NCBI GenBank assembly: GCA_022844475.1
Contig: JALHLR010000018.1
Span: forward strand, 1 to 64,000
Reading direction: 5' to 3'
DNA length: 64,000 bases
Source of the DNA: Hyphomonadaceae bacterium
Lineage (GTDB): Bacteria > Pseudomonadota > Alphaproteobacteria > Caulobacterales > Hyphomonadaceae
In this document: positions 11,052-20,362 of the stretch, in pieces
How positions within the stretch are numbered: the first letter of the stretch is position 1
Layout of the letters: each line of letters begins with the position of its first letter
Position numbers and translations under genes: made by a program
Notes under the pieces: model-generated
What the model was told of the DNA's origin: nothing
Seen by the model: only the letters and a program-made list of their open reading frames with translations
The model's database searches: none

Positions 11052-12256
11052 CCGAAACGCGCCAGCACGCCGCGCGCCGCGGCTCGGCCGGTGGCCATGC
11101 AGGCCTGCAGCAGATAGCCGCCGGTCGGCGCCTCCCAGTCCAGCATCTCGCCGGCTACGAATGTGTTTGGATCGCATGCAAGGGCGTAGTCGGGCATCAG
11201 GCTGGTCCAGGCGATCCCGCCAGTGGTCGAGATTGCGCGGTCCATCCCGCTGACGCCGGTGAGACGGAGGCGCAGTGCCTTGATGCGGCGCGCCAGCTGT
11301 TCGGCGTCTGCAGGAAGCACGTTTCCCTCGATGCCTTCGCGAAGCAGGCCGGCAGCGGCGGGCGAGAGCCCGGCCTTGCGCAGGCGATTGGCGGAGGAGT
11401 CCTTTCGATTGCCGCCAAGGCGCCCGGCGAGGATGTCCAGCGGCTGGTCCGGCGCGAGATCGATCTCGAGCAAGGCCTCGCCATGCGTGGTGATCGCATC
11501 GCGCAGTCTGGCGCCGAGCGCATAGATCGCGCCGCCTTCTACGCCGTAAGCAGCAATCATCGCTTCGCCACGAACGACGTGCTCGCCGACGCGAAGGCTG
11601 ATGCTCTTCAGCGGCTCACCCGCGAAGCGCTCGCGGAAGAGTTCGGACCAGGCGACCGTGAACCCGGAATTGGCCGGGCGCAGCGGCGTGATCTCGGCGC
11701 CGCGCGCGCGGAAAGCGTCCGTCCAGCTTCCGTCGGACCCGAGTCGCGGCCAGCTTGCGCCGCCGAGCGCGAAGATGGTCGCGGCGGGCAACTCCGTGCA
11801 CGCGCCCTGAACCGTCTCGAACGTGACTGCCGCGTCGTGCCAGCCCGTCCAGCGGGAGCGCGAGACAAGCGTGACGCCGAGTGCGTTGAGCCTGGCGAGC
11901 CAGGCGCGGAGCAGAGGCGAGGCTTTCATCTGCGTTGGAAACACGCGCCCGGATGAGCCGATGAAGGTCTCGATGCCGAGACTCGCCGCCCAGGCGCGCA
12001 GGTCAGAGGGAGTGAAAGAGAGAATCGCCGGCTCCAGCCTCGCGCGGGCGGGCCCATAGCGATCGAGAAATGTCTCGAGCGGTTCGGCGTGTGTGAGGTT
12101 GAGACCGCCGCGGCCGGCGAGCAGGAATTTTCGAGCGGGGTTTGGCATGCGTTCGTGGACGGCGACGCGCCAGCCGGCTTCGGCAAGCACTTCGGCGGCA
12201 GCGAGGCCGGCCGGGCCAGCGCCCACCACTATGGCGTATCGCGTCGCAGCGTTCAT
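11048..12256 (-). CDS. NAD(P)/FAD-dependent oxidoreductase, HI0933-like (PP_4765-type flavoprotein)
   Basis: N-terminal VVGAGPAGLAAAEVLAEAG; KFLLAGRGGLNLTHAE; C-terminal FVAGEMLDWEAPTGGYLLQACMATGRAAARG. Confidence 0.88.
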   Translation of the reverse strand: MNAATRYAIVVGAGPAGLAAAEVLAEAGWRVAVHERMPNPARKFLLAGRGGLNLTHAEPLETFLDRYGPARARLEPAILSFTPSDLRAWAASLGIETFIGSSGRVFPTQMKASPLLRAWLARLNALGVTLVSRSRWTGWHDAAVTFETVQGACTELPAATIFALGGASWPRLGSDGSWTDAFRARGAEITPLRPANSGFTVAWSELFRERFAGEPLKSISLRVGEHVVRGEAMIAAYGVEGGAIYALGARLRDAITTHGEALLEIDLAPDQPLDILAGRLGGNRKDSSANRLRKAGLSPAAAGLLREGIEGNVLPADAEQLARRIKALRLRLTGVSGMDRAISTTGGIAWTSLMPDYALACDPNTFVAGEMLDWEAPTGGYLLQACMATGRAAARGVLARFG

Positions 12257-12620
12257 GGCGGGAGGCTGTGGACCAGCGGCAGGGCATCGGCAACGGGGCA
12301 GGGGAATGTTCGGTGCATCACATCACGCGCCGGGTGCGAACGATTGCCCGGATGTGGACTCGGCCTACCCTCATCATCGTCGCGAGAATCGCGAGGCAGC
12401 GTGAGGCGACATGGTCAGCGCCGTGGTTAATGCGATGCGCAGCATCGATCTGCGCTGGGTGCGGATCGAGATCGGGCTGCTGGTCGGCGCGCTGTTCATG
12501 GGCGGCTGAGCCGCGACTCTTCGGCCAGAATCAGGCCGTTAGCTTGACTTTAGGCTTTTTGCCCCTGATATACCGCTCGCGCTTCTGAAGAGGGGCGATA
12601 TCGGCGCTCCGGCTGCGTGA

Positions 12621-12640
12621 GGGACCTGAGAACAGGTCCC
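12621..12640. repeat. Inverted repeat/hairpin in the rhlE leader
   Basis: GGGACCTG-AGAA-CAGGTCCC, perfect 8-bp stem with tetraloop. Confidence 0.65.
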
Positions 12641-12771
12641 GGCCCGTTGAGCGCCCTGAAAAGATCGCTTGAACGCCCGCACACGCCGGGCCTTCCCATC
12701 GAAAAAAGCGCCTCGGCGGACCTGCACAGTCAGGCGTCCGCGTGTTCGCGCACACGAAAGAACCCTCCCAC

Positions 12772-14379
12772 TTGACCCAATTCAAAGACCTTGGACTCAA
12801 CGCTTCGATCCTCGAGGCGCTGACCCAGAAGGGCTATACAGTCCCGACGCCGATCCAGCTCGCTGCGATCCCTGGCGTGATGGAAGGCCGCGACCTGCTC
12901 GGAATCGCCCAGACAGGCACCGGCAAGACCGCCGCCTTCGCCCTGCCGATTCTCCACCGCCTCGCTGCCAACCGGAAGCCTGCGCCGAAGCGCGGATGCC
13001 GCGTGCTCGTGCTTTCGCCGACGCGCGAACTCGCGACGCAGATCGCTGACAACTTCAAGGCCTATGGCTCCAAGCTCGGCTTTTCCGTCGCCACTATCTT
13101 CGGCGGCGTCGGCCATGGCCCACAACGCCAGGCGCTGGCGCGCGGCGTCGACATCGTCGTCGCCGCTCCGGGCCGCCTGCTCGACCATCTTGGCGAGCGT
13201 GACGCAGACCTTTCGCAGACGGAAATCTTCGTCCTCGACGAAGCCGACCAGATGCTGGACATGGGCTTCATCGACCCTATCCGGCGCATTGTCCGCCATC
13301 TTCCGAAGCAACGTCAGAACCTGTTCTTCTCGGCCACCATGCCGACGGACATCGAGAAGCTGGCCAGCGACCTGCTGAACAAGGACCCGCTGAAAGTCTC
13401 CGTCGCCCCGCCGTCGACCACGGTCGAGCGCGTCAACCAGCGCGTGGTGTTCGTGGAAGCCGGCCGCAAGCGCGGCCTGCTGACGGAATTGTTTGCCGAT
13501 GAGGCGTTCAAGCGCGTGCTGGTGTTCACCCGCACCAAGCGCGGCGCCGACAAGGTTGCCCGCATTCTCGAGGGCGGCGGCGTGCCGGCCTCGGCCATCC
13601 ACGGCAACAAGAGCCAGAACCAGCGCGAGCGTGCGCTGGATGAATTCAAGGACGGCAAGGTTCGCGCCCTCGTGGCGACGGACATCGCTGCGCGCGGCAT
13701 CGACGTCTCCTCGGTGACGCATGTGGTGCAGTATGAGTTGCCGGATGTTCCCGAGCAGTATGTCCACCGCATTGGCCGCACGGCTCGTGCCGGCAAGGAA
13801 GGTTCAGCCGTGGCGTTCTGCGCCGAGGACGAGCGTTCACTGCTACGCGACATCGAGCGTGTCACGCGCCAGAAAATCCCCAGCGAGGATCGTCGCAACG
13901 ATGCTCAGCTCGCCCAGCTGTCGGCCAATGCCAACATGGACGAGAAGCGCGGGGCCAAGGCAGAGCCGCGCGGCGATGCGCAACCGCGCCGTCACCAGCC
14001 GCACAAGCCGCGTCGGGACGATCGCCGCAGTGGCGGCCGCAACGATCCACGCAGCGAGAACCGCAATGCACCGCGCAGCGAACCGCGTGCCGAGCAGGGC
14101 CAGCGCAGCGAAGGCGCGGGGGGGGAGGGCCGCTCGGGCCGCAACCGTCGTGGCAAAGGGGGATCTTCCGGTGGCGCCGGCATGGCCGCCCGCAACGGAG
14201 CGCCGAACGCTCTGCAGCAGAAACCGCGTGGTGAGAAGTCCGGAAATCATCGCAAGGGACAAGGCCATCGCGACCAGGCGCCTGCGCGCAGCGATGTGCT
14301 GAAGGTGACCTCTGGCGCTGTGACGGGTCCGGTAACGTCCGCAAGCGACCTGATGCGTCGTCTGGCCACGCAGAACTAG
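12772..14379 (+). CDS. DEAD/DEAH-box RNA helicase, RhlE-like
   Basis: AQTGTGKTAAFALPIL, DEAD, SAT, HRIGRTAR motifs; basic Arg/Gly-rich C-tail; likely TTG start 12772 (ORF open from 12742). Confidence 0.93.
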   Translation: MTQFKDLGLNASILEALTQKGYTVPTPIQLAAIPGVMEGRDLLGIAQTGTGKTAAFALPILHRLAANRKPAPKRGCRVLVLSPTRELATQIADNFKAYGSKLGFSVATIFGGVGHGPQRQALARGVDIVVAAPGRLLDHLGERDADLSQTEIFVLDEADQMLDMGFIDPIRRIVRHLPKQRQNLFFSATMPTDIEKLASDLLNKDPLKVSVAPPSTTVERVNQRVVFVEAGRKRGLLTELFADEAFKRVLVFTRTKRGADKVARILEGGGVPASAIHGNKSQNQRERALDEFKDGKVRALVATDIAARGIDVSSVTHVVQYELPDVPEQYVHRIGRTARAGKEGSAVAFCAEDERSLLRDIERVTRQKIPSEDRRNDAQLAQLSANANMDEKRGAKAEPRGDAQPRRHQPHKPRRDDRRSGGRNDPRSENRNAPRSEPRAEQGQRSEGAGGEGRSGRNRRGKGGSSGGAGMAARNGAPNALQQKPRGEKSGNHRKGQGHRDQAPARSDVLKVTSGAVTGPVTSASDLMRRLATQN

Positions 14380-14393
14380 ACCCCGGAACGCAA

Positions 14394-14422
14394 TCGGCGC
14401 CGCTCCTTGCGGGCGGCGCCGA
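14394..14422 (+). terminator. GC-rich hairpin after helicase gene, terminator-like
   Basis: TCGGCGCC...GGCGCCGA 8-bp stem shortly after the stop codon. Confidence 0.45.
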
Positions 14423-14645
14423 CGCTTCTATCCCAGCGGGGGGACGTGGGGGGACTAGATCGCTGGGAAGAGAACTTGTTTCCTTGCCGTCAGTCTCGTT
14501 TCCGCTCGCGGCAGCTGGGACAATACTCCCGAAAACCTGCCGCAGTTCCGGGTGCTTCTGCTATTTGGTGAGGCGCCCCCGATTTCCAAGCCCAGCAACT
14601 GAGTTCGATTGCGCCACACGCCCGGCGCGCTACAAGGCAGACGGG

Positions 14646-15353
14646 ATGAGCATCTGGTTGCAATTGTCGTCGCTAGCCCGGAAGGCCTTCGAGCCGGACG
14701 ACGAAACTGGGACGGACGTGGCTGCGCTCACATGCGCGCCGGATCCGGGCGACGTTGAATTCACCGCAGCGATCATCGGTCTCAGCGCAAAACTCGCCAA
14801 GGCAGATGGGCTTGTCACGACCGACGAGGTCGCCGCCTTCGCGCGGGTGTTCACGGTTGCGCCAGAGGACCGCGCGTCCATGCAGCGGGTGTTCAACATC
14901 GCGCGGCAGACTGTGCTTGGCTATGAGTCCTATGCGCGCCGGATCGCCAAACGTTATCGTGATCGCCCCTGCCTGCTCGAAGGAGTGCTCGACGGGCTGT
15001 TTCGTATCGCCACTTCGGACGGAGCCATCACTGCCGAGGAGCTGGATTACCTGCGCAGCGTGGCGGGCCATTTTGGCTTCGGCGAAGATCAGTTTCGCAG
15101 GATCAAGGCGAGCCATCTGGGCCACGATGGCGACGATCCCTACCTCGTGCTTGGCGTACGTCACGACGCGAGCTTCGAAGAGGTTCGCGCAGCCTACCGT
15201 CGTCTGATGCTGCAGAATCATCCCGATACGCTGGCGGCCACGAAATCTGCGCCGCGCGAGTTTGAACCCGTGGCGCATGAAAAATCGGCAGCGATAACCA
15301 CAGCCTATGCCCGGATACGCAATGAACGCGGAATTCTCACCCGCGCCGATTGA
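14646..15353 (+). CDS. DjlA-like TerB/DnaJ-domain co-chaperone
   Basis: TerB-like helical region plus J-domain DPYLVLGVRHDASFEEVRAAYRRLMLQNHPDTL with HPD. Confidence 0.85.
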   Translation: MSIWLQLSSLARKAFEPDDETGTDVAALTCAPDPGDVEFTAAIIGLSAKLAKADGLVTTDEVAAFARVFTVAPEDRASMQRVFNIARQTVLGYESYARRIAKRYRDRPCLLEGVLDGLFRIATSDGAITAEELDYLRSVAGHFGFGEDQFRRIKASHLGHDGDDPYLVLGVRHDASFEEVRAAYRRLMLQNHPDTLAATKSAPREFEPVAHEKSAAITTAYARIRNERGILTRAD

Positions 15354-15400
15354 CTTTCCGCCAGCCGGACGCACCTTGATCGTCTCAGGGAGCCCCGCCC

Positions 15401-15676
15401 ATGACCGAAACGCTTGGCCAGACAGACATCGGATCGCGGTTGATGCTTGGTTTTCAGCGCGTCTTCAGCGTGCTGGCAAAGGCGGGATTTGGACTTTTCC
15501 TTCTGTTCGCAGCGCTAGCCGCCCTTGTAGCAACGACTTTCATCGGCATCATGCTGGCGATAGCAGCAGTGTTCCTCACCGTTGGCCGCCCGCGCCGCAA
15601 AGCCCAGGTACAACCCGCAGCCTCCGAGACGCTCGATGCGCGCCGCACTGCGGATGGCTGGGTAATCGAGCTCTAG
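15401..15676 (+). CDS. Hypothetical small membrane protein
   Basis: 91 aa with a hydrophobic segment GLFLLFAALAALVATTFIGIMLAIAAVFL. Confidence 0.6.
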   Translation: MTETLGQTDIGSRLMLGFQRVFSVLAKAGFGLFLLFAALAALVATTFIGIMLAIAAVFLTVGRPRRKAQVQPAASETLDARRTADGWVIEL

Positions 15677-15798
15677 GGCTTCCAGAAAATCTGACCGGCC
15701 TCCATCGCGCCCGGAAAGGGCGCACGGCAGACGTTGCGCCGGTCCAGCATTGAGCACATACGCGTGTGCTCTCGATATCTTCAAAGACCAGCTCTCTC

Positions 15799-16692
15799 AT
15801 GAAACCCGCGGACTTCGCGCTTCTTGTCGCCGTGTGCCTGTTCTGGGCGCTGAACCTGGTGATCACGCGGTGGACGGTGACGGCGGGCGACGTCCCGCCG
15901 CTGTTCTTCGCTGCGGTGAGAGTGACGCTGCTGGCGGCTGTGCTCGCGCCATTCCTGCTGCCGGCGCCGCGCCAGATCGGGATGATGTTCCTGATCGCGA
16001 TGGGTATGGCCGGCATCCATTTCGGATTGCTGTTTCTCGGCCTTGCCACATCCACTGCAGGCGTCGCCGCCGTTGTCGGGCAGCTTGGCGTTCCGTTCAC
16101 GACCATCCTCTCGATCGTCTTCCTGAAGGAGCAGATCGGCATCTACCGTACCGTGGGAATTCTCCTCGCTTTTGCCGGCGTGATCATCATCGTGGCTGAT
16201 CCGGACCAGTTCACCTTCACGATCGGCGCGATCTATCTTGTTGGCGCGGCCATGGTTGGGGCGATCGCCAACATCCTGATGAAGCGCATTGATCCAATGC
16301 CGGCGATGCGGCTGCAGGCGTGGATCGGGTTGTTCTCGATCGTCCCGCTCGCCCTGATGTCGCTGGTCTGGGAGACAGGCCAGGCAGACGCCTATGCTGC
16401 GCTGGACTGGCGGGTCTATGCGGCCAGCATCTTCGCCGTGCTGGGTGTCTCCATCTTCGCGCATGGCAGCTTCTACCGCCTGATCAAGCAGTATGAGGTG
16501 ACGCTTCTGTCGCCGCTGACTCTGATGACGCCGGTGATGGGAGTTGCTCTCGGCGTGGTCATGCTCGGCGAATCGGTGACGTGGCAAATGGTGGTCGGGG
16601 GCATGATGGCGCTGGCAGGCGTCGGGATAATCGGGGTCCGGCGCAACCGGCGCTTCCCTGAAGCCCCGGTTGGCGACAAGATCAGCCAATGA
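15799..16692 (+). CDS. EamA/DMT family transporter
   Basis: About 10 TM segments, duplicated EamA pattern. Confidence 0.9.
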   Translation: MKPADFALLVAVCLFWALNLVITRWTVTAGDVPPLFFAAVRVTLLAAVLAPFLLPAPRQIGMMFLIAMGMAGIHFGLLFLGLATSTAGVAAVVGQLGVPFTTILSIVFLKEQIGIYRTVGILLAFAGVIIIVADPDQFTFTIGAIYLVGAAMVGAIANILMKRIDPMPAMRLQAWIGLFSIVPLALMSLVWETGQADAYAALDWRVYAASIFAVLGVSIFAHGSFYRLIKQYEVTLLSPLTLMTPVMGVALGVVMLGESVTWQMVVGGMMALAGVGIIGVRRNRRFPEAPVGDKISQ

Positions 16693-17441
16693 GCTTGAAC
16701 ATCACCCAGGCCCCGAGCCACAACTTCAACGAGCGACTGCATCCGCTCGACATGCTGGTGCTGCACTATACCGGGATGCCGAACGGACACGCTGCGCTCG
16801 CCCGGCTTCGCGAGGACCGGGAGCCGCGCGTTTCCGCCCATTACATGGTCGAAGAGGACGGTCGCGTCTTTGCGCTGGTGCCGGAAGACAAGCGCGCCTG
16901 GCATGCCGGGCGCAGCTGGTGGCGCGGGCGAGAGGATATCAACTCCCGCTCAATCGGCATCGAGATCGTGAACCCCGGTCATGAGTGGGGCTACCGCGCT
17001 TTTCCGGAGGAGCAGGTGGCGGCGGTTGTCACGCTCTGCCAGGGTATTCTCTCGCGCTGGTCGATCCCGCAGGTGAACATCGTCGCGCATTCCGACATCG
17101 CGCCCGACCGAAAGGAGGATCCGGGGGAACTCTTCCCGTGGAGGCAGCTGTCCGAAGCCGGCATCGGCCTCTGGCCTGAGCCCAGCCGGCCCGAGCCATG
17201 GATGATGCACGGCGCCTCGATCGGGGATGCAGGCATGACGGTCGATGGCTTGCAGGGTGATCTTGCGATGATCGGCTATCGCATCGACGTGACGTCTACG
17301 TTCGACGAGAGGACCGCCGCCGTGGTGCGCGCTTTCCAGCGGCGGTGGCGTCCCTTGCGCGTCAATGGCGAGGGCGATGTCGAGACGATCACGCTTGCGC
17401 ATGCTGTTGCAGCGATGTCGCAGGGCGGCACGGAACCGTAG
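16689..17441 (+). CDS. N-acetylmuramoyl-L-alanine amidase, AmiD-like, with C-terminal peptidoglycan-binding domain
   Basis: MLVLHYTGM, VSAHYMVEEDGRVFALV, HSDIAPDRKEDPGELFPW. Confidence 0.9.
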   Translation: MSLNITQAPSHNFNERLHPLDMLVLHYTGMPNGHAALARLREDREPRVSAHYMVEEDGRVFALVPEDKRAWHAGRSWWRGREDINSRSIGIEIVNPGHEWGYRAFPEEQVAAVVTLCQGILSRWSIPQVNIVAHSDIAPDRKEDPGELFPWRQLSEAGIGLWPEPSRPEPWMMHGASIGDAGMTVDGLQGDLAMIGYRIDVTSTFDERTAAVVRAFQRRWRPLRVNGEGDVETITLAHAVAAMSQGGTEP

Positions 17442-17512
17442 TGTGACAGAAACGCTAATTCCCGGTTCATCTTTGAAGTCCCATGCTCGCAGCAGGTTGA
17501 ACGGAGTCGGCT

Positions 17513-17950
17513 ATGCCTTCCGGAGCCCTGCACCGCACGGTCTACATGAGCACCGCCGTCGGCGTGTTGCGCGCGGAAGAGCTCGACCGCATCTATCTTC
17601 GTGCAAAGTCCGCGAATTCGCGTGAAGGCATCACCGGCCTGATGCTGTTTTACGAGGGCGTCTTCCTGCAGGTGCTGGAGGGTCCCGTGGCTGGCGTCAC
17701 CAGCTTGATGGAAAAAATCAGGCGCGACCGGAGGCATGCAAATCTTGTCGTGCTGGAGTCCGGCGCGGTGGAGGCGCGAAGCTTTCATCAGTCGCCGATG
17801 CATTTCATCGCGGCGCGGAATCTCTCAGCTGGCGAGAAGCAGGCTTTCTTGGACTTGCGGCAGGCGGTGGCCGCTCGTCCGGGCGCGCTTCTCGCAGGAC
17901 TTGGGCTGTCAGATTTCCTTGCGGCTTTCGCCGCCACCAGGACGGCCTGA
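17513..17950 (+). CDS. Stand-alone BLUF-domain protein (predicted blue-light/FAD sensor)
   Basis: TVYMSTA (flavin Tyr), GITGLMLFYEGVFLQVLEG (Gln), IRRDRRHANL. Confidence 0.9.
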   Translation: MPSGALHRTVYMSTAVGVLRAEELDRIYLRAKSANSREGITGLMLFYEGVFLQVLEGPVAGVTSLMEKIRRDRRHANLVVLESGAVEARSFHQSPMHFIAARNLSAGEKQAFLDLRQAVAARPGALLAGLGLSDFLAAFAATRTA

Positions 17951-18124
17951 TCAGTCCTCTGCCCTCTTCGCTTCCAGCGCCGCAATCTCCTGGTCCAGAT
18001 CGCGGATGCGCTTGGTCAGGACGGGGATCTGCGCCTTGTCGTCCGTGCCCTGTGCAAGGGCGAGCTCCTGCTGGAGACGGGAGCGGTCGCGGCGGAGGCG
18101 GCGGATGGGGGACTGTTTCGACAT
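17951..18124 (-). CDS. Small coiled-coil protein, 57 aa
   Basis: MSKQSPIRRLRRDRSRLQQELALAQ...RIRDLDQEIAALEAKRAED, heptad-like. Confidence 0.5.
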   Translation of the reverse strand: MSKQSPIRRLRRDRSRLQQELALAQGTDDKAQIPVLTKRIRDLDQEIAALEAKRAED

Positions 18125-18233
18125 GGCGGCCTTATAACCGGCTTGGAGAAATTCTCCATGCCCCCGGAATAGCGCCGCGGGCGGGCCAAATGGGGCTGGG
18201 CCCGGTGATCCAGGACTTGCTAGGCTGCCGTCC

Positions 18234-18881
18234 ATGACTGCCATCGACGTCACAGACCCAAAGCAGCTTCGCAGGGCCGTCAAGACGCTGGCCAGGCAGT
18301 GCCCCATCATCGAGACAGCGCACGCCCGTGTCGGCGTCCCCGCGTGGCGGACCCGGCAACGCGACTATGCAGGTCTCGCGCGCATCATCGCCTACCAGCA
18401 GCTGTCGACCAAGGCGGCCGGCACGATCTGGGGCAGGGTGGATGTGCTGCTCGGCAAGGTGACGCCGAAAGGGGTTCTCGCCGCCGACATCGACGCCCTG
18501 CGCGCCTGCGGACTTTCACGGCCCAAGATCGCGCATATCCGCTCGATCGCAGAGGCGGTGGAGAGCGGGGCATTGAACCTCAAGCGTGTCGCCAAGGCCT
18601 CGGATGAAGATGCGCAAGCCGAGCTGGTGGCCGTGAAAGGCATCGGGCCGTGGACGGCGGACGTCTATCTGATGTTCTGCCTCGGTCGTTGGGATGTGTT
18701 CCCACATGCAGACATCGGGCTGTCCGAGGCCTATCGGATGATCACAGGTGAGCGAAAGCGCCATTCGCCGAAGACGTTCCTGAAGACCGGCGAGCGCTGG
18801 CGTCCCTATCGCGGCGTCGCGGCGCACATGCTGTGGTCCTATATCAACGCGGTGCGGGAAGAGAAACGTGGCGGCGCGTAG
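18234..18881 (+). CDS. DNA-3-methyladenine glycosylase II family (AlkA-like, HhH-GPD)
   Basis: HhH-GPD: LVAVKGIGPWTADVYLMFCLGRWDVFPHADIGL. Confidence 0.9.
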   Translation: MTAIDVTDPKQLRRAVKTLARQCPIIETAHARVGVPAWRTRQRDYAGLARIIAYQQLSTKAAGTIWGRVDVLLGKVTPKGVLAADIDALRACGLSRPKIAHIRSIAEAVESGALNLKRVAKASDEDAQAELVAVKGIGPWTADVYLMFCLGRWDVFPHADIGLSEAYRMITGERKRHSPKTFLKTGERWRPYRGVAAHMLWSYINAVREEKRGGA

Positions 18882-18992
18882 GCGACACAAACCGTGGCTG
18901 TCCGCTGCCGGCGTGTTGCGGGGCTGACAGCACTGTCCATCCGGGCCGTCATTCGCTACCTAGACCCGACATGAATCGCACAGGACTTGCCA

Positions 18993-19973
18993 ATGACCAC
19001 CCGTACGCTCCGCGAATTTCTCGCCGACCCGGCAGGTGACGGAAAGCCTGCCGCACGCGAACTCGCCACCCTGGTCGAGGCCATCTCGGACAGTTGCCGC
19101 ACGATCTCCTACCTTGTCTCGCGTGGCGCGCTGGCTGGCGTGCTGGGTTCGGCCGGTACCGGGAATGTGCAGGGCGAGGAGCAGAAGCAGCTCGACATTC
19201 TCGCCAATGATGAGCTCATGGCGATGGCGAAAGCGTCCGGCGTGGTGGCCGCGGCCGCATCGGAAGAAGAGGACGAGGCGCGCCCGATCACGGAGGGAGC
19301 GCCTTACCTCCTTCTGTTCGACCCGCTCGATGGTTCATCCAATATCGACGTCAACGTCTCGATCGGCACGATTTTCTCTGTCCTGCCTGCAAGGGGAGGT
19401 GAGCACGCCTTTCTCCAACCCGGCCGCAACCAGGTCGCCGCCGGCTATTGCGTGTATGGTCCCCAGACAACGCTTGTCCTGACGTTCGGGTCGGGTGTCG
19501 TCGCTTTCACGATGGACCCGCCCACCGGGCAGTTTGTCCAGACGGGAACCGACATCCGCATACCCGAAAAGACGAAGGAGTTCGCCATCAACATGTCGAA
19601 CATGCGCCACTGGGCGGATCCTGTGCGCGCCTATGTTGACGAATGCCTTGCCGGCGACACCGGCCCGCGTGGCAAGAATTTCAACATGCGCTGGATCGCC
19701 TCGATGGTCGCTGACGTGCATCGGGTGATGACGCGCGGTGGCTTGTTCATGTATCCGTGGGACAGGCGCGAACCCGGCAAGCCGGGCAAGCTGCGCCTGA
19801 TGTATGAGGCAAATCCGATGTCGCTGCTTGTCGAGCAGGCTGGCGGCAAGTCGTTTGACGGCAACCACCGGATCCTCGACATCGAGCCCACAGGTCTGCA
19901 CCAGCGTGTCTCGGTCATGCTCGGCTCGAAGGAAGAGGTCGAGGTGCTGGAGAGGAAGCACTCGGTCTCGTGA
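18993..19973 (+). CDS. fbp: Class 1 fructose-1,6-bisphosphatase
   Basis: [46 protein letters not shown]. Confidence 0.95.
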   Translation: MTTRTLREFLADPAGDGKPAARELATLVEAISDSCRTISYLVSRGALAGVLGSAGTGNVQGEEQKQLDILANDELMAMAKASGVVAAAASEEEDEARPITEGAPYLLLFDPLDGSSNIDVNVSIGTIFSVLPARGGEHAFLQPGRNQVAAGYCVYGPQTTLVLTFGSGVVAFTMDPPTGQFVQTGTDIRIPEKTKEFAINMSNMRHWADPVRAYVDECLAGDTGPRGKNFNMRWIASMVADVHRVMTRGGLFMYPWDRREPGKPGKLRLMYEANPMSLLVEQAGGKSFDGNHRILDIEPTGLHQRVSVMLGSKEEVEVLERKHSVS

Positions 19974-20362
19974 CGGACGACGCAGCGCCACGCAGCGTCA
20001 TGCGGATGCTTGGACGCGTGTTCGTGATGTTCTGGTTCATCGCCGGCGGCGTCGGGCATTTCATGTTGACGGACATGTTCACATCGATCGTGCCGCCCTA
20101 CATCCCGTTTCCACGCGAGATGGTCTGGTTTACCGGTGTCCTCGAGATCGCGGGCGCGCTTGCGCTGCTCTACAAGCCGCTGCGCCACATCGCCGGTCTC
20201 TGCCTGATCGCGCTTACCATCTGCGTCACGCCCGTGCACATCCAGATGCTGATCGAGGCGGACACGTACGCGGCGCTCGGTCCGGTAGCGCTGTGGGCGC
20301 GGCTGCTGTTTCAGCCGGTGCTGATGTGGATCATCTGGGTCAGCACAAGACGCCGCGCCTAA
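19970..20362 (+). CDS. DoxX-like membrane protein
   Basis: Four-TM DoxX-like protein, start overlaps fbp stop. Confidence 0.65.
   Translation: MTDDAAPRSVMRMLGRVFVMFWFIAGGVGHFMLTDMFTSIVPPYIPFPREMVWFTGVLEIAGALALLYKPLRHIAGLCLIALTICVTPVHIQMLIEADTYAALGPVALWARLLFQPVLMWIIWVSTRRRA

Noticed and set aside
12411-12509. 32-codon ORF MVSAVVNAMRSIDLRWVRIEIGLLVGALFMGG
   Set aside because: Could be a tiny membrane peptide but has no clear ribosome-binding site and no second line of evidence.
13843-14344. Large antisense ORFs opposite the helicase C-terminal tail
   Set aside because: Arg/Ala/Pro-rich antisense frames mirror GC-rich low-complexity coding sequence; no protein-like features.
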